NCBI RefSeq assembly: GCF_024105665.1
Contig: NZ_JAAAMK010000007.1
Span: 62,001 to 126,000, forward strand
Reading direction: 5' to 3'
DNA from: Aliihoeflea aestuarii
Lineage (GTDB): Bacteria > Pseudomonadota > Alphaproteobacteria > Rhizobiales > Rhizobiaceae
DNA: 64,000 nt
Position 1 is the first letter of the stretch. The number at the start of each line of letters is the position of its first letter. A program made the position numbers and the translations under genes. The notes under the pieces were generated by a model, which had not been told where the DNA came from, searched no databases, and saw only the letters and a program-made list of their open reading frames with translations. This document shows positions 27,104 through 36,729 of the stretch, piece by piece.

Positions 27104-28465
27104 ATGCGCATTTTGAAGAGAGTGTTCAAGGGCGTGCTCGTCCTGCTGGCGGTAGCGATCGGCGGCCTTGCTGCCTGGCTCTATTTCGCGCCACCGGACC
27201 TGATCAGGGTCGGCACGGGGTATTCGGCCAAGATCGTCTGCTCGAATGTGTTCCTGGCGGGCCGCGATCCCGAGGAGGTGCTCAAACTAGACGTCCAGGC
27301 GCCGGGGCATCCGCTTCTCGGGTTCATCTCCGTCGATGTGGATCGCGAGCGCGGGGTCGTCTCGGCCGCGCTTTTCGGCGTGTTCGGCCGCAATCAGGCC
27401 GTCTATCGCGAAGGGCTCGGCTGCGCGAGCGCGCCTGGTGGGGCGACTGCACGTATCCCTGCGCTGGGGGCGGCGGCTCGCACAGCAAGCGTCGAACGCG
27501 ACACTTCCGCTCTCTGGCCCGAGGGCGACGCGGTCGAAGCGTCCGCCGATCCCGACATCACCGCCATTCTGGACGATCCGGCAATGACGGGATCTGGCAT
27601 GCGCGCCGTCGTCGTCGTTCAGGGCGGACGTATCGTCGGCGAACGCTATGGCGAAGGGTTCGATGCGGGCACGCCGTTGCTCGGCTGGTCGATGACGAAG
27701 ACCGTCACTGCGGCGCTCTATGGCACGCTGACCGATCGCATCGGCGTCGATGAGGCCGGACTTCTGCCCGAATGGTTCGACGATCGAAGGCACATCACGG
27801 TCGCCGATTTGCTCGCCATGTCGAGCGGTCTCCAGTTCAACGAAGACTATGGCGACGTGACCGATGTGACGCGCATGCTCTATCTGGAATCCGACATGGC
27901 GTATTTTGCGGCGGACAAGCCACTCGTCGGCAGGCCTGGAGAGGTCTTCAGCTATTCCAGCGGGACGACCGTCATCCTGTCGCGGCTTTGGCAGGACAGG
28001 TTCGACGATCCGCAGCAGGCGCTCGGCTGGCCCCGCCGTGCGCTGTTCGGTCCGATTGGCATGGAAAGCGCCGTGCTGGAGACCGACGCAGTCGGCACGT
28101 TCGGCGGTTCCTCCTATCTCTACGCGACCGCTCGTGACTGGGTGCGGTTCGGACAATTCCTTCTTCAGGAGGGAGAATGGAACGGCGAGCAGATATTGCC
28201 GGCAGGCTTCGTCGAGTGGATGCGCGAGGCTGCGCCGGCGTCCAACGGGCGCTACGGGCGCGGGCAGCTTTGGCTGGCAGGTTCCGAGCGCGGCGCGCAG
28301 GTCGCGCTGCCGACCGATACCTATTGGCTGCGCGGGCATGACGGTCAGTTCATGGCTATCGTTCCCTCGCACGATTTGATCGTGCTTCGGCTGGGGCTGA
28401 CGCCGTCGCGACTGAACTACTCGCCCGCTCCGATGATCGGGGCGCTGGTGGACGCCATTCGATAG
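27104..28465 (+). CDS. Membrane-anchored serine hydrolase, beta-lactamase/penicillin-binding-protein fold (class C-like)
   Basis: This 453-residue protein starts with one membrane segment (VFKGVLVLLAVAIGGLAAWLYF) and then a serine beta-lactamase-like domain. The nucleophile motif SxxK is Ser196-Met-Thr-Lys199. A Tyr-Ser-Ser motif appears in FSYSSGTTVIL, and the third motif region is probably RGHDGQF. The pattern resembles 6-aminohexanoate-dimer hydrolases and EstB-like esterases, not antibiotic resistance enzymes. A GAGGGGG site precedes the ATG. It is divergent from the GH25 gene. The substrate is unknown. Confidence 0.87.
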   Translation: MRILKRVFKGVLVLLAVAIGGLAAWLYFAPPDLIRVGTGYSAKIVCSNVFLAGRDPEEVLKLDVQAPGHPLLGFISVDVDRERGVVSAALFGVFGRNQAVYREGLGCASAPGGATARIPALGAAARTASVERDTSALWPEGDAVEASADPDITAILDDPAMTGSGMRAVVVVQGGRIVGERYGEGFDAGTPLLGWSMTKTVTAALYGTLTDRIGVDEAGLLPEWFDDRRHITVADLLAMSSGLQFNEDYGDVTDVTRMLYLESDMAYFAADKPLVGRPGEVFSYSSGTTVILSRLWQDRFDDPQQALGWPRRALFGPIGMESAVLETDAVGTFGGSSYLYATARDWVRFGQFLLQEGEWNGEQILPAGFVEWMREAAPASNGRYGRGQLWLAGSERGAQVALPTDTYWLRGHDGQFMAIVPSHDLIVLRLGLTPSRLNYSPAPMIGALVDAIR

Positions 28466-28575
28466 ATCGCTGTAACATGGAGTCACTCAACGTTATGAAA
28501 CGATAGAGGGAACGGGGCATTTCTATCTCGAACGCTCGTTACGGCGGGCGGAATGAGAGAGAAGGAGAAATTCAA

Positions 28576-28770
28576 ATGAAGAAGATCATTCTTGCTTCGG
28601 TTTCCGGTATCGCGCTCATGGGCCTTGCTGCCTGCACGGACGCTGACGAAACCAACTCGGGTGTCGACACGGCGCCGCCCCCGGCGACGATGGACGATCC
28701 GGCAGCGGCTCCGGCCGATCCGGCAGCACCTGCTGACGGCGGAACGATGGCTCCGGCCCCCGCCGAATAA
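28576..28770 (+). CDS. Small Pro/Ala-rich lipoprotein
   Basis: The 64-residue product has a short lipoprotein signal with lipobox GLAAC (Cys20). The mature tail is acidic and made mostly of Pro, Ala and Asp (APADPAAPADGG type), with no recognisable domain. It is preceded by AAGGAG at eight bases and followed by a clear terminator, so it is a separate transcription unit. Low-complexity lipoproteins of this sort are common in rhizobia and their role is unknown. Confidence 0.78.
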   Translation: MKKIILASVSGIALMGLAACTDADETNSGVDTAPPPATMDDPAAAPADPAAPADGGTMAPAPAE

Positions 28771-28792
28771 TAGATTAGCGTATGAGTACCTT

Positions 28793-28824
28793 AAGGGGTC
28801 GGCTTTGCCGGCCCCTTTTGCTTT
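28793..28824 (+). terminator. Rho-independent terminator after the small lipoprotein gene
   Basis: The stem AAGGGGTCGGC with GCCGGCCCCTT (one G-T pair) has the loop TTT and is followed by TTGCTTT. Confidence 0.88.
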
Positions 28825-28878
28825 GCCCCCTCAACCAGGGGTCGCCAAGACGCATTTTTCTTTCTACAGATGGCAGCC

Positions 28879-29589
28879 ATGTCGATCTGGTTCCGCCTTG
28901 GCGATTTTGTCTCGCGTGTCTCCTCCACGGCGGTCACGTCGCTGGTGGAAAGCATCCGGTCGATCTTCGCGACCAACCCGGAATTGCGCCAGCGGGTCGC
29001 GTTTTCGGTGGCGATGATCGCGCTTTCGGCCAAGATGGCGAAGGCCGACGGTGTCGTCACCCAGCGCGAGGTGGCGGCCTTTCAGGAAATCTTCGAAATT
29101 CCGGACGAGGAGGCGCGCAACGTCTCGCGGCTCTACAATCTCGCCAAGCAGGACATCGCCGGTTTCGACGCCTATGCGCGGCAGATGGCGGCGCTTTGCG
29201 GTTCCGGCAAACCCAATTGCGCATTGCTGGAAGACATTCTCGACGGATTGTTCCACATCGCCAAGGCCGACGGCTACATCCACGAACGCGAATTGACGTT
29301 GCTGGCGGAGGTCGCTTCGATCTTCGAGATCGACGGATTGCATTTCGAGCGCATTCTGGCGCGGCACACCTTCGGGGCGGAAAGCGATCCCTATCGGGTG
29401 CTCGGCGTCCCATCCGACATGCCGTTCTCCGAAATCAGGCGTGCCTATCGCAGGATCGTCGCGGAAAACCATCCCGACAAGCTGATCGGACGAGGAGTTC
29501 CCGAAGAGTTCGTCGCCATCGCGACGACGCGGCTTGCCGCCATCAACGCGGCGTTCGAGATGATCGAACGGCGACAGGTTCACGCATGA
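28879..29589 (+). CDS. TerB-like/DnaJ-domain protein (DjlA-like co-chaperone)
   Basis: This 236-residue protein combines an N-terminal TerB-type helical domain (about 40-160; VAFSVAMIALSAKMAKADGVV, FHIAKADGYIHERELTLLAEV) with a C-terminal J domain ending in HPD (198-200; AENHPDKLIGRG). The layout matches DjlA without its membrane anchor, and members stimulate DnaK-type chaperones. An ATG nine bases upstream is also in frame, but the MSIWFRLG start resembles rhizobial homologues better. It is coupled to the amidase gene by ATGA, which hints at a role near the cell envelope. Confidence 0.88.
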   Translation: MSIWFRLGDFVSRVSSTAVTSLVESIRSIFATNPELRQRVAFSVAMIALSAKMAKADGVVTQREVAAFQEIFEIPDEEARNVSRLYNLAKQDIAGFDAYARQMAALCGSGKPNCALLEDILDGLFHIAKADGYIHERELTLLAEVASIFEIDGLHFERILARHTFGAESDPYRVLGVPSDMPFSEIRRAYRRIVAENHPDKLIGRGVPEEFVAIATTRLAAINAAFEMIERRQVHA

Positions 29590-30356
29590 CGGGATTCGTA
29601 TGCGACTACAGCCATGCCGAACCCCGCGTTTCGCCGAATTTCGGCCCGCGGCCCGATGGGGCAAAGGTTGACAGCCTGATCCTGCATTATACGGGAATGC
29701 CGACCGGCGAGGGCGCGGAAGCACGCCTTTGCGATACCGAGAGTTCCGTTTCCTCGCATTACATCGTCCATGAGGATGGCCGCGTCGTGCAGATGGTGCG
29801 CGAGGCCGACCGCGCCTGGCATGCGGGGCAATCCTTCTGGCGCGGTTGCCGCGACATGAATTCCTGTTCGATCGGGATCGAGATCGTCAATCAGGGGCAT
29901 GATGGCGGCCTGCCGCCGTTTCCCGACCGGCAGATCGAAGCAGTCATCGCGCTTTGCAGGGACATTCTCACCCGAAACATTATCGTCCCGGAGCGGGTTT
30001 TAGCGCATTCGGATGTGGCACCTGGTCGCAAGATCGATCCGGGCGAACGGTTTCCCTGGTGCGAACTCGCCCGGTCCGGCGTCGGGCATCATATCGATCC
30101 CGCGCCGATCCAGGGCGGCCGCTTTCTGGCATCCGGCGACAAAGGAGAACCGGTCGAAGCACTTCAATCCATGCTCGCGCTCTACGGTTACGATGTTGAG
30201 ATCAATGCGCTTTTCGACGACCAGACCTGCCGGGTCGTCGAAGCGTTCCAGCGTCATTTCAGGCAATCGCTCGTCGACGGCGTCGCGGACCGATCGACCA
30301 TCGAGACGCTTCATCGCCTGCTGTCCGTTTTGCCGTCCGACCTCGCCATGAGCTGA
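29586..30356 (+). CDS. N-acetylmuramoyl-L-alanine amidase (AmiD/AmpD family) with peptidoglycan-binding domain
   Basis: This 256-residue zinc amidase cleaves the bond between MurNAc and the stem peptide. The type 2 amidase domain spans about 20-160, with likely zinc ligands His34 (LILHYTG), His141 (AHSDVAPGRKIDPG) and Asp151, and a catalytic glutamate near 99 (IGIEIVN). A C-terminal peptidoglycan-binding domain follows (about 185-250; GDKGEPVEALQSMLALYGYDVE). No signal peptide is visible, so it may act on cytoplasmic anhydro-muropeptides, as AmpD does. The start overlaps the DnaJ-like gene stop by four bases. Confidence 0.92.
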   Translation: MTGFVCDYSHAEPRVSPNFGPRPDGAKVDSLILHYTGMPTGEGAEARLCDTESSVSSHYIVHEDGRVVQMVREADRAWHAGQSFWRGCRDMNSCSIGIEIVNQGHDGGLPPFPDRQIEAVIALCRDILTRNIIVPERVLAHSDVAPGRKIDPGERFPWCELARSGVGHHIDPAPIQGGRFLASGDKGEPVEALQSMLALYGYDVEINALFDDQTCRVVEAFQRHFRQSLVDGVADRSTIETLHRLLSVLPSDLAMS

Positions 30357-30519
30357 GGGCTTATGTTGCGGCGACATTTTTTGTGATTCGCCGGATCATT
30401 TTTGCGACGGGTTCGGCTTTCATCTGGGTGCCTGTTCCAGAAGGCGAGGCCGCCAGGTTTCGCCAGTCCAAAAATCAGAGTGCCTTACATTCTCAAAGCA
30501 CCAACCTAGACGGGTAAAC

Positions 30520-31125
30520 ATGAAAAAACTGACCGTTGCGGCGGCAGCCCTGGCTGCCGGGATGACTTCCTTTGCCTCGCTCTCTCTCGCCGACAAGGAT
30601 TTTGCGGCCGTTGCCGAATCGAAAGCCAACATTGAAGCCATGCGTGCCGAAAAGGCACAGGCCGATGAACTGCCCGGCGTCGACATGACGACGACCGCAT
30701 CGGTTGCCGCAACGCAGGCAGCCGCAGCGAAGACCAATGCGGTCAAGGGCGGAACGTTCGGCCCGATCATCGCGAAATATGCCGCGCAGCACGGTGTTCC
30801 GGCCGAACTTGCCCATGCCGTCGTGCAGGTGGAAAGCAATTTCCGGCCGAACGTGACCGGTGGTGCCGGTGAAGTCGGCCTCATGCAGATCAAGCCGGCG
30901 ACGGCGCGCATGATGGGATATTCGGGTAGCGTCAAGGGTCTGTACGATCCGGAGGTCAATATCCGCTACGGCATGAAGTATCTTGCCATGGCGCAATCGG
31001 TCGGCGACGGCACGATGTGCGGCACGATCCTGAAATACAATGCGGGACATGCGGCCAAGCGCATGAACCCGATCTCGGCGAATTATTGCGCGAAGGTTCA
31101 ACGCATTATCGGCGGGGCAGCCTGA
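30520..31125 (+). CDS. Lytic transglycosylase, SLT domain
   Basis: This 201-residue exported protein has an N-terminal signal (MKKLTVAAAALAAGMTSFAS) and a C-terminal SLT domain of about 110 residues. The catalytic glutamate is Glu105 in VVQVESNFRP, followed by GEVGLMQIKPATARMMGY and LKYNAGH, the standard goose-lysozyme-like motifs. The middle region (about 30-75) is charged, then rich in Ala and Thr. It cleaves glycan strands with anhydro-product formation. It follows the amidase gene by 163 bases and precedes rnpB, a set of neighbours that I believe is shared by other rhizobia. Confidence 0.92.
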   Translation: MKKLTVAAAALAAGMTSFASLSLADKDFAAVAESKANIEAMRAEKAQADELPGVDMTTTASVAATQAAAAKTNAVKGGTFGPIIAKYAAQHGVPAELAHAVVQVESNFRPNVTGGAGEVGLMQIKPATARMMGYSGSVKGLYDPEVNIRYGMKYLAMAQSVGDGTMCGTILKYNAGHAAKRMNPISANYCAKVQRIIGGAA

Positions 31126-31133
31126 CAAGCGCC

Positions 31134-31162
31134 TTGCGTTTTGCCCTGTGCCAGCCTTTATA
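31134..31162 (+). promoter_or_regulatory. Promoter of rnpB
   Basis: A -35 element TTGCGT (31134-31139) and a -10 element TTTATA (31157-31162) are separated by exactly 17 bases. The predicted start at about 31169 coincides with the 5' end of the RNase P RNA. Confidence 0.7.
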
Positions 31163-31168
31163 CGCGCT

Positions 31169-31560
31169 GTCAGTCGGCCGGGCGGCCGCTTCGCGCTTGT
31201 CGCGGGGAGGAAAGTCCGGGCTCCACGGAAAGACGGTGCCGGCTAACGGCCGGCGGGGGCGACCCCAGGGAAAGTGCAACAGAGAGCAGACCGCCTCACT
31301 CTTCGGAGTGAGGCAAGGGTGAAAGGGTGGGGTAAGAGCCCACCGCGCTGCCGGCAACGGGAGCGGCATGGTAAACCCCACCGGGAGCAAAACCGAATAG
31401 GGGCGGCACGAGGGGAAACCTTCAGGGCTTTTCCGGCCTTGCCGTCCGGGTTGGTTGCTTGAGGCGCATCGCAAGATGCGTCCCAGAAGAATGGTCGCCA
31501 CGTTCTTGTGTCGCAAGGCGCAAGGGCCATACAGAACCCGGCTTACAGGCCGACTGACAT
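31169..31560 (+). ncRNA. rnpB: RNase P RNA (class A)
   Basis: This is the catalytic RNA that trims tRNA 5' leaders. The conserved core is easy to read: GGAGGAAAGTCCGGGCTCC near the 5' end, ACAGAGAGCAGACCGCC, AAGGGTGAAAGGGTGGGGT, AACCCCACCGGGAGCAAAAC, and the 3' part CAGAACCCGGCTTACAGGCC. Helix P1 forms between TCAGTCGGCC (31170-31179) and GGCCGACTGA (31549-31558), which sets both ends. A good sigma-70-type promoter lies just upstream. The exact termini may be off by a few bases. Confidence 0.95.
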
Positions 31561-31600
31561 TTTGTTTCAAGCGCTTGCGGCGTGAAGCTGAAGCGCCGAT

Positions 31601-32716
31601 TCAGCGCTTGGCGGCGTCGAGCGACGTCTCGATCGCCCGCCACAACTGGCCGGCCGGCTCGCAGCCGACCGACAGGCGCACGAAGCCCGGAGCGACCGCG
31701 TCGCCCCAGCGCGCGCGCCGTTCGGCCGACGAATGGACACCGCCGAAAGAGGTTGCCGGTTGCAGCAATTCGCACCCGTCGATGAAGGCTTCCGCCTTCG
31801 TTTCGTTCTCCAGCGTCATGCCGATCAGGAAGCCGAAGCGAAGCATCTGCGCGCGCGCCAGATTGTGCGAGGGATCACCCGCGAGACCGGGATAGCGCAG
31901 AGCGGTCAAATCATCGCGCTTGCCGAGCTTTTCGGCAAGGAATTCAGCGGTGTCGCACATGCGCTGGAAGCGCACGTCGAGCGTCTCGAGCCCGCGATGG
32001 ACCTGCCACGCCTCGAACGGGCCGGGAATGCCGCCCGCCAGCTTCCGCCAGTCCGATACGGCCGCCATGATCTCGCGGTCGCGGCTCGCGACATGGCCGA
32101 ACAGGACGTCCGAATGACCGTTCGGGGCCTTCGTGTCCGACGCGACGACGATGTCGGCCCCCAGATCGAGCGGTCGCTGGCCGAGCGGCGTCATGGTGGT
32201 GTTGTCGGCGACGACGATCGCGCCGGCCGCGTGGGCGGCATCGACCACAGCCTCGATGTCGCACAAGTCGAGGCCGGGATTGGCGGGTGTCTCGATGAAA
32301 ACGAGGCGATAGCCTTCGAAGCCGCCATCGAGGAACGTCGCCGTTGGACGCAGATCGTAGGTGACCCCCAGTCGGGTCAGAAACCGCTCCGACAGAACGC
32401 GCGTCGTGTAATAGCCGTCAGACGGCAGCAGGATTTTGTCGCCGGCTTTCAGTACCGCGAAGAAGGCGGCGGCGACGGCAGCCATGCCGGACGGGAATCC
32501 GAGCACCGGCGCATCTTCCAGATGGGCGAGCATGTCTTCGACCGCTTCCCATGTGCCGTTCGAGAATCGGCCATATTGCGCAAAGCCTTCCGGCGCGCCC
32601 GGCAGATGAAACATCGACGCCATGGTCAGTGGCAGCGCGACCGGATCGCCTTTTTTCAGCTTCGAGCGGCGCAGATGGGAGAGGGCGGCGGTGCGTGGCG
32701 CAATATCGTCGGACAT
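31601..32716 (-). CDS. Cys/Met-metabolism PLP-dependent enzyme (cystathionine gamma-lyase/synthase family)
   Basis: This 371-residue fold-type I enzyme has the PLP lysine at residue 196 in the classical context SDTKAPNGHSDVLFGHV, the FPSGMAA phosphate region near 75, YGRFSNGTWEAVE near 50 and FIETPANPGLD near 140. The family includes cystathionine gamma-synthase, gamma- and beta-lyases and O-acylhomoserine sulfhydrylases, and the local sequence does not separate these. The MSDDIAPRT start is chosen because the 20 upstream codons look unrelated. It reads towards rnpB, away from mraZ. Confidence 0.88.
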   Translation of the reverse strand: MSDDIAPRTAALSHLRRSKLKKGDPVALPLTMASMFHLPGAPEGFAQYGRFSNGTWEAVEDMLAHLEDAPVLGFPSGMAAVAAAFFAVLKAGDKILLPSDGYYTTRVLSERFLTRLGVTYDLRPTATFLDGGFEGYRLVFIETPANPGLDLCDIEAVVDAAHAAGAIVVADNTTMTPLGQRPLDLGADIVVASDTKAPNGHSDVLFGHVASRDREIMAAVSDWRKLAGGIPGPFEAWQVHRGLETLDVRFQRMCDTAEFLAEKLGKRDDLTALRYPGLAGDPSHNLARAQMLRFGFLIGMTLENETKAEAFIDGCELLQPATSFGGVHSSAERRARWGDAVAPGFVRLSVGCEPAGQLWRAIETSLDAAKR

Positions 32717-33120
32717 TCGCGAATCCCTGGCGTTTACGAAAGGCGGAACGCTAGTGCGCCTTGGACGGGCGCGCAACGCCGGCAGGCCGCTGGGTCAGCG
32801 AGCCGACAAGCTGCCCGGTAAGTTTTCGTTAGCCTTAATGGCGCATAAACGAAGATGGGCTGAAGTCCTCGCAAAACGCGGCTTCGGACCAGTCTGACCC
32901 GTCCAATCCCGTTGACGCCCATAATGGCCCATGATAACTCTCGAGCAACATTCGGTTGTCGTTTCAGTTCACGTTCCAGCGTCCATCAGCTCCGGGCCAA
33001 CGGGTCCGGCGTGTGGGTGCTGTTGCCAATTCGGCGCCGGGGACAGGTCGAGAGGGGAGAGCACATCTTGGGCGATCGCGCGCAGCACTTCGGCGCACAA
33101 TATCGGCACGGCCGGGCCTG
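32717..33120. other. Divergent region and long leader upstream of mraZ
   Basis: These 404 bases separate the PLP enzyme from mraZ and hold no credible gene. A possible promoter for the dcw operon has TTGACG at 32912-32917 and TAACTC at 32935-32940 with 17 bases between, but the -10 is poor. That would leave an mraZ leader of about 170 bases. TGGG motifs occur, but I could not find a regularly spaced MraZ-box array. Confidence 0.5.
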
Positions 33121-33582
33121 ATGGATCGCTTTCTCTCCAGCGCGGTGAACAGGATCGACGCCAAGGGCCGCGTCTCCGTTCCGGCGCATTTCCGCACGGT
33201 CGCCCAGAAGCGCGGCTACAGCGATCTTTACGCCTTGCGCGCGCTCGATGTGCCGGCGCTCGATGTGGGCGGCCCGGACCTGCTCGACCGCTACGAGGAG
33301 CGAATCGCACTGGAGGACCCGTTCCTGCAGACGGCGGACGACATGTCCTTTTTCTGTCATGGCGACGGTGCGTTTCTGAAGCTCGATCAGGACGGGCGCA
33401 TCACGGTCAGCGATTTCCTGCGCGAGCATACCGGCATCACGACGGAAGTCGCCTTCGTGGGACGCGGGACGTTCTTTCAGATGTGGGAGCCTTCGCGGCT
33501 GAAAACGTATGGCGAGGCGGTGCGTGCGCGGCTTCTGAAGCTCAGGCAGGCAGCGGCTCGACCGCATGGAGACCCGGAATGA
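33121..33582 (+). CDS. mraZ: Transcriptional regulator MraZ
   Basis: MraZ is the first gene of the dcw cluster and encodes a double AbrB/SpoVT-fold DNA-binding protein that, in other bacteria, represses its own operon. The 153-residue product has both repeats: [25 protein letters not shown] at the start and [23 protein letters not shown] in the middle. The first repeat lines up with MraZ proteins from the ATG used. Its stop overlaps the rsmH start (ATGA). Confidence 0.95.
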   Translation: MDRFLSSAVNRIDAKGRVSVPAHFRTVAQKRGYSDLYALRALDVPALDVGGPDLLDRYEERIALEDPFLQTADDMSFFCHGDGAFLKLDQDGRITVSDFLREHTGITTEVAFVGRGTFFQMWEPSRLKTYGEAVRARLLKLRQAAARPHGDPE

Positions 33583-34601
33583 TGGCGGGCCACGGCGACG
33601 AGAAGGCCGGTGGCGGACCGGCCCGCCACGTTCCGGTGCTTCTGCCCGAGGTGCTTGCCGCGCTTGAGGCCGGACCCGGCCAGGTCGTCATCGACGGCAC
33701 GTTCGGGGCGGGCGGGTATACGCGTGCTATCCTCAAACAGGGCGCGAACGTGATCGCGATCGATCGCGATCCGACGGCGGTCGTCATCGGCCGGGCGATG
33801 GAATCCGAGTTCGCCGGGCGGTTGCGCCTCGTCGAGGGGCCGTTTTCGCAGCTCGATACATATGCGGACGAACCGGTCGACGGCGTCGTCCTCGATATCG
33901 GCGTTTCTTCAATGCAGGTCGACGAAGCCGATCGCGGCTTCTCGTTTCGCCATGATGGGCCGCTCGACATGCGCATGTCGGGCAAGGGCATGAGCGCCGC
34001 CGACATCGTCAACACCTACAAGACGGGCGATCTGGCGCGCGTTTTCGGCTTTCTGGGCGAGGAACGACAGGCGGGTCGCATCGCCCGCATGATCGAGGAC
34101 AAGCGCGCGCGCCGTCCCTTCTCGCGCACATCCGAACTGGCGGATGCGATCCAGACGCTTGTCGGGCGCGGTCCGAAGGACAAGATTCATCCCGCGACGC
34201 GCGTTTTCCAGGCGCTGCGCATCCACGTCAACGACGAACTGGGCGAACTTGCCCGTGCGCTTCTGGCGGCTGAGCGGGTGCTCAAGCCGGGCGGGCGGCT
34301 GGTCGTCGTGACCTTTCATTCGCTCGAAGACCGCATCGTCAAGCGGTTCATCGCCGACCGGGCAGGCAAGGCGTCGGGATCGCGGCATCTGCCCGAGGCC
34401 CATCATATCGAGCCGACCTTCGCGCAGGTCGGCAAGGTCGTGGCGACGAGCGAAGCGGAGGCCGAAGCCAATCCGCGCGCACGTTCGGCCAAGTTGCGCG
34501 CGGCGACACGCACATCGGCCGCGCCGCGCCGCGCGGATTTTTCACTGTTCGGGCTTCCCAAGCTGCCAATCGTCGGCAGCGACGCCGAGGAGGCGATCTG
34601 A
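33579..34601 (+). CDS. rsmH: 16S rRNA (cytosine(1402)-N4)-methyltransferase RsmH
   Basis: RsmH (MraW) adds the N4-methyl group to C1402 of 16S rRNA. The 340-residue protein has the SAM-binding start [14 protein letters not shown] and [14 protein letters not shown], followed by [34 protein letters not shown] and [16 protein letters not shown], all family signatures. Two ATG codons stand in tandem. The first overlaps the mraZ stop in an ATGA and was used. ftsL follows one base after the stop. Confidence 0.96.
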   Translation: MMAGHGDEKAGGGPARHVPVLLPEVLAALEAGPGQVVIDGTFGAGGYTRAILKQGANVIAIDRDPTAVVIGRAMESEFAGRLRLVEGPFSQLDTYADEPVDGVVLDIGVSSMQVDEADRGFSFRHDGPLDMRMSGKGMSAADIVNTYKTGDLARVFGFLGEERQAGRIARMIEDKRARRPFSRTSELADAIQTLVGRGPKDKIHPATRVFQALRIHVNDELGELARALLAAERVLKPGGRLVVVTFHSLEDRIVKRFIADRAGKASGSRHLPEAHHIEPTFAQVGKVVATSEAEAEANPRARSAKLRAATRTSAAPRRADFSLFGLPKLPIVGSDAEEAI

Positions 34602-34602
34602 C

Positions 34603-34959
34603 ATGTTCCGCACAACCGACATCGTTCTCATCGTCGTCATGGTTTCAGCCGCCGCCTTCACCTACAAGACGAAGCACGAGGCCGAAAACCACCTTGAAGA
34701 GGTGCGCCGGCTGCAAAGCCAGATCACCTTCGAGCGGGACTCCATCGACGTGCTTCACGCCGACTGGAGCGTGCTTACGCAGCCCTCGCGCCTGCAAAGA
34801 CTGACCGAAAATTTCCGGGATGAGCTGGAGCTTTATCCCGCCCAGCCATGGCAGTTCGCCACCATTTCGGAACTGGCGCGCCGGCCGCTCGCGATCGAGG
34901 ATCTCATCGCAGGCGACGGGCTGATCGACGAAACCGCAACCGGGAGCATCATGCAATGA
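34603..34959 (+). CDS. ftsL: Cell division protein FtsL
   Basis: FtsL is a small bitopic membrane protein of the FtsQLB complex, which activates septal peptidoglycan synthesis by FtsWI. The 118-residue product has a short cytoplasmic start, one membrane segment (TDIVLIVVMVSAAAFTY) and a periplasmic coiled-coil stretch (EAENHLEEVRRLQSQITFE), followed by the conserved DWSVLTQPSRLQRLTE. Position between rsmH and ftsI settles the identity. The stop overlaps the ftsI start (ATGA). Confidence 0.93.
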   Translation: MFRTTDIVLIVVMVSAAAFTYKTKHEAENHLEEVRRLQSQITFERDSIDVLHADWSVLTQPSRLQRLTENFRDELELYPAQPWQFATISELARRPLAIEDLIAGDGLIDETATGSIMQ

Positions 34960-36680
34960 GGATCGTGAAACAGATGTCCTCGCTGCTCCGACGCCCGGCT
35001 CGCAAGGCGGACGACGAAGCCATCGTTCTGGAAGGCGCACGCAAGCGTTCCGGCGGATCGACGCGCGCGCGCATGGCCATCACCTTCGCGCTCTTCATGG
35101 GCGTTTATGCAGTGATCGGCGGACGCCTCGTTTATCTCGGCCTCGAAGACCTGCCGGCCGGCGGCCCGCCGCCCTCGCGGGTGACCGCCAACCGGCCCGA
35201 TATCGTCGACCGCAACGGAATGGTGCTCGCCACCGATATCAAGTCGGCATCGCTTTTCGCCGAACCGCGCCGGATCATCGATCCGAACGAGGCGATCGAG
35301 AAGTTGCGGACCATCCTGCCCGACCTTGACTATAACCGGACCTATCAACGGCTTTCCACCGATGCCGGGTTCGTGTGGCTGCGCCGGCAATTGTCACCGC
35401 GTCAGCAGGCCGACATCATGGCGCTGGGCATTCCCGGCGTCGGGTTCCGGACCGAAAAGAAGCGGTTCTATCCGGGAGGCGCGACGGCCTCGCACGTCCT
35501 CGGTCTCGTCAATGTCGACAATCGCGGCACGGCGGGCATGGAAAAATACATCGACGACCAGGGCCTTGCCGATCTTCAGGAGAGTGGGCTGGCGCTTGCC
35601 GGGGATTTGTCGCCGGTGAAGCTGTCGCTCGATCTGCGCGTCCAGCACATCGTTCACGACGAACTCGTCACTGCGATGGAAAAGTATAACGCGATCGCGG
35701 CCGGGGCCGTCGTGCTCAACGCGAAGACGGGCGAGGTCATCGCCATGGCCTCGCTGCCCGACTACGATCCGAACAATCCCTTCAATGCCCTGGAAAAGGA
35801 CCGGCTCAACCGCATGTCGGCGGGCGTGTTCGAGATGGGCTCGACGTTCAAGGGCTTCACCACCGCGATGGCGCTGGATTCCGGGCTCGTCAAGATGACG
35901 GATCGGTTCGACGCGACCGCGCCGATCCGCATCGGCGGCCATACCATCCGCGACTTTCACGGCAAGGGCCGTGTCCTGACTGTACCGGAAGTGTTCCTCT
36001 ACTCGTCGAATATCGGGACGGCGCGCATGGTCGACGTGCTCGGCATCGAAAGCCAGCGCAACTATCTCAAGCAACTCGGCCTGCTCGACCGCATGACGAC
36101 CGAACTGCCCGAGGTCGCGCGCCCGACGGAGCCGGCGACATGGCGCAAGATCAACTCGATCACGATCTCCTTCGGCCATGGCGTGGCGACGACGCCGCTC
36201 CAGACCGCCGTCGCGGCGGCCGCAGTGCTGAACGGCGGCAATCTCATCAACCCGACCTTCCTGCCGCGCAGCGAGGATCGGGCGATGAATCAGGCATTGC
36301 AGGTGCTCAAGCCCTCGACCAGCGACCAGATGCGCTACCTGTTCCGCTACAATGCGGAGAACGGCTCCGCTCGCCGGGCGGAAGTGCCGGGCTACTTCGT
36401 CGGCGGCAAGACCGGAACGGCCGAAAAAGTCGTCAATGGCCGCTATGCCAACGATGTGCGGTTCAATGCGTTTATCGCAGGATTTCCGATGAACGATCCC
36501 GAATATGTGGTTCTCACCATCCTTGACGAGCCCAAGCCCGAAAAGGCAGGAATGAGCGCGACTGCGGGTCTGAATACCGCGCCGATGGCAGGCAACATCG
36601 TGCGCCGCTCCGCCGCACTTCTTGGCGTAAAGCCAGATTTCAGCCATGAAAGTGGGGCTTTGCTCGCCGCCTATCAGTGA
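34956..36680 (+). CDS. ftsI: Septal peptidoglycan transpeptidase FtsI (PBP3)
   Basis: FtsI is the division-specific class B penicillin-binding protein that cross-links septal peptidoglycan. The 574-residue protein has one N-terminal membrane segment (about 40-62), a pedestal domain with [13 protein letters not shown] (80-92), and the transpeptidase domain with SxxK at Ser296-Lys299 (MGSTFKG), SSN at 350-352 and KTGT at 485-488. Its order and spacing are those of a functional enzyme. It starts on an ATGA overlap with ftsL and is followed by murE after a 49-base gap. Confidence 0.97.
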   Translation: MRIVKQMSSLLRRPARKADDEAIVLEGARKRSGGSTRARMAITFALFMGVYAVIGGRLVYLGLEDLPAGGPPPSRVTANRPDIVDRNGMVLATDIKSASLFAEPRRIIDPNEAIEKLRTILPDLDYNRTYQRLSTDAGFVWLRRQLSPRQQADIMALGIPGVGFRTEKKRFYPGGATASHVLGLVNVDNRGTAGMEKYIDDQGLADLQESGLALAGDLSPVKLSLDLRVQHIVHDELVTAMEKYNAIAAGAVVLNAKTGEVIAMASLPDYDPNNPFNALEKDRLNRMSAGVFEMGSTFKGFTTAMALDSGLVKMTDRFDATAPIRIGGHTIRDFHGKGRVLTVPEVFLYSSNIGTARMVDVLGIESQRNYLKQLGLLDRMTTELPEVARPTEPATWRKINSITISFGHGVATTPLQTAVAAAAVLNGGNLINPTFLPRSEDRAMNQALQVLKPSTSDQMRYLFRYNAENGSARRAEVPGYFVGGKTGTAEKVVNGRYANDVRFNAFIAGFPMNDPEYVVLTILDEPKPEKAGMSATAGLNTAPMAGNIVRRSAALLGVKPDFSHESGALLAAYQ

Positions 36681-36729
36681 TTCCGGCCCGCTGCCCTTTG
36701 GCCGCCGGCTTCCGTTCGATTGGAAACGC

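Noticed and set aside
26072-28465. Prophage remnant or antibiotic-resistance island (lysozyme plus beta-lactamase-like gene)
   Set aside because: The lysozyme is a lipoprotein with no holin, integrase or structural genes around it. The serine hydrolase is membrane-anchored and resembles esterases, not beta-lactamases.
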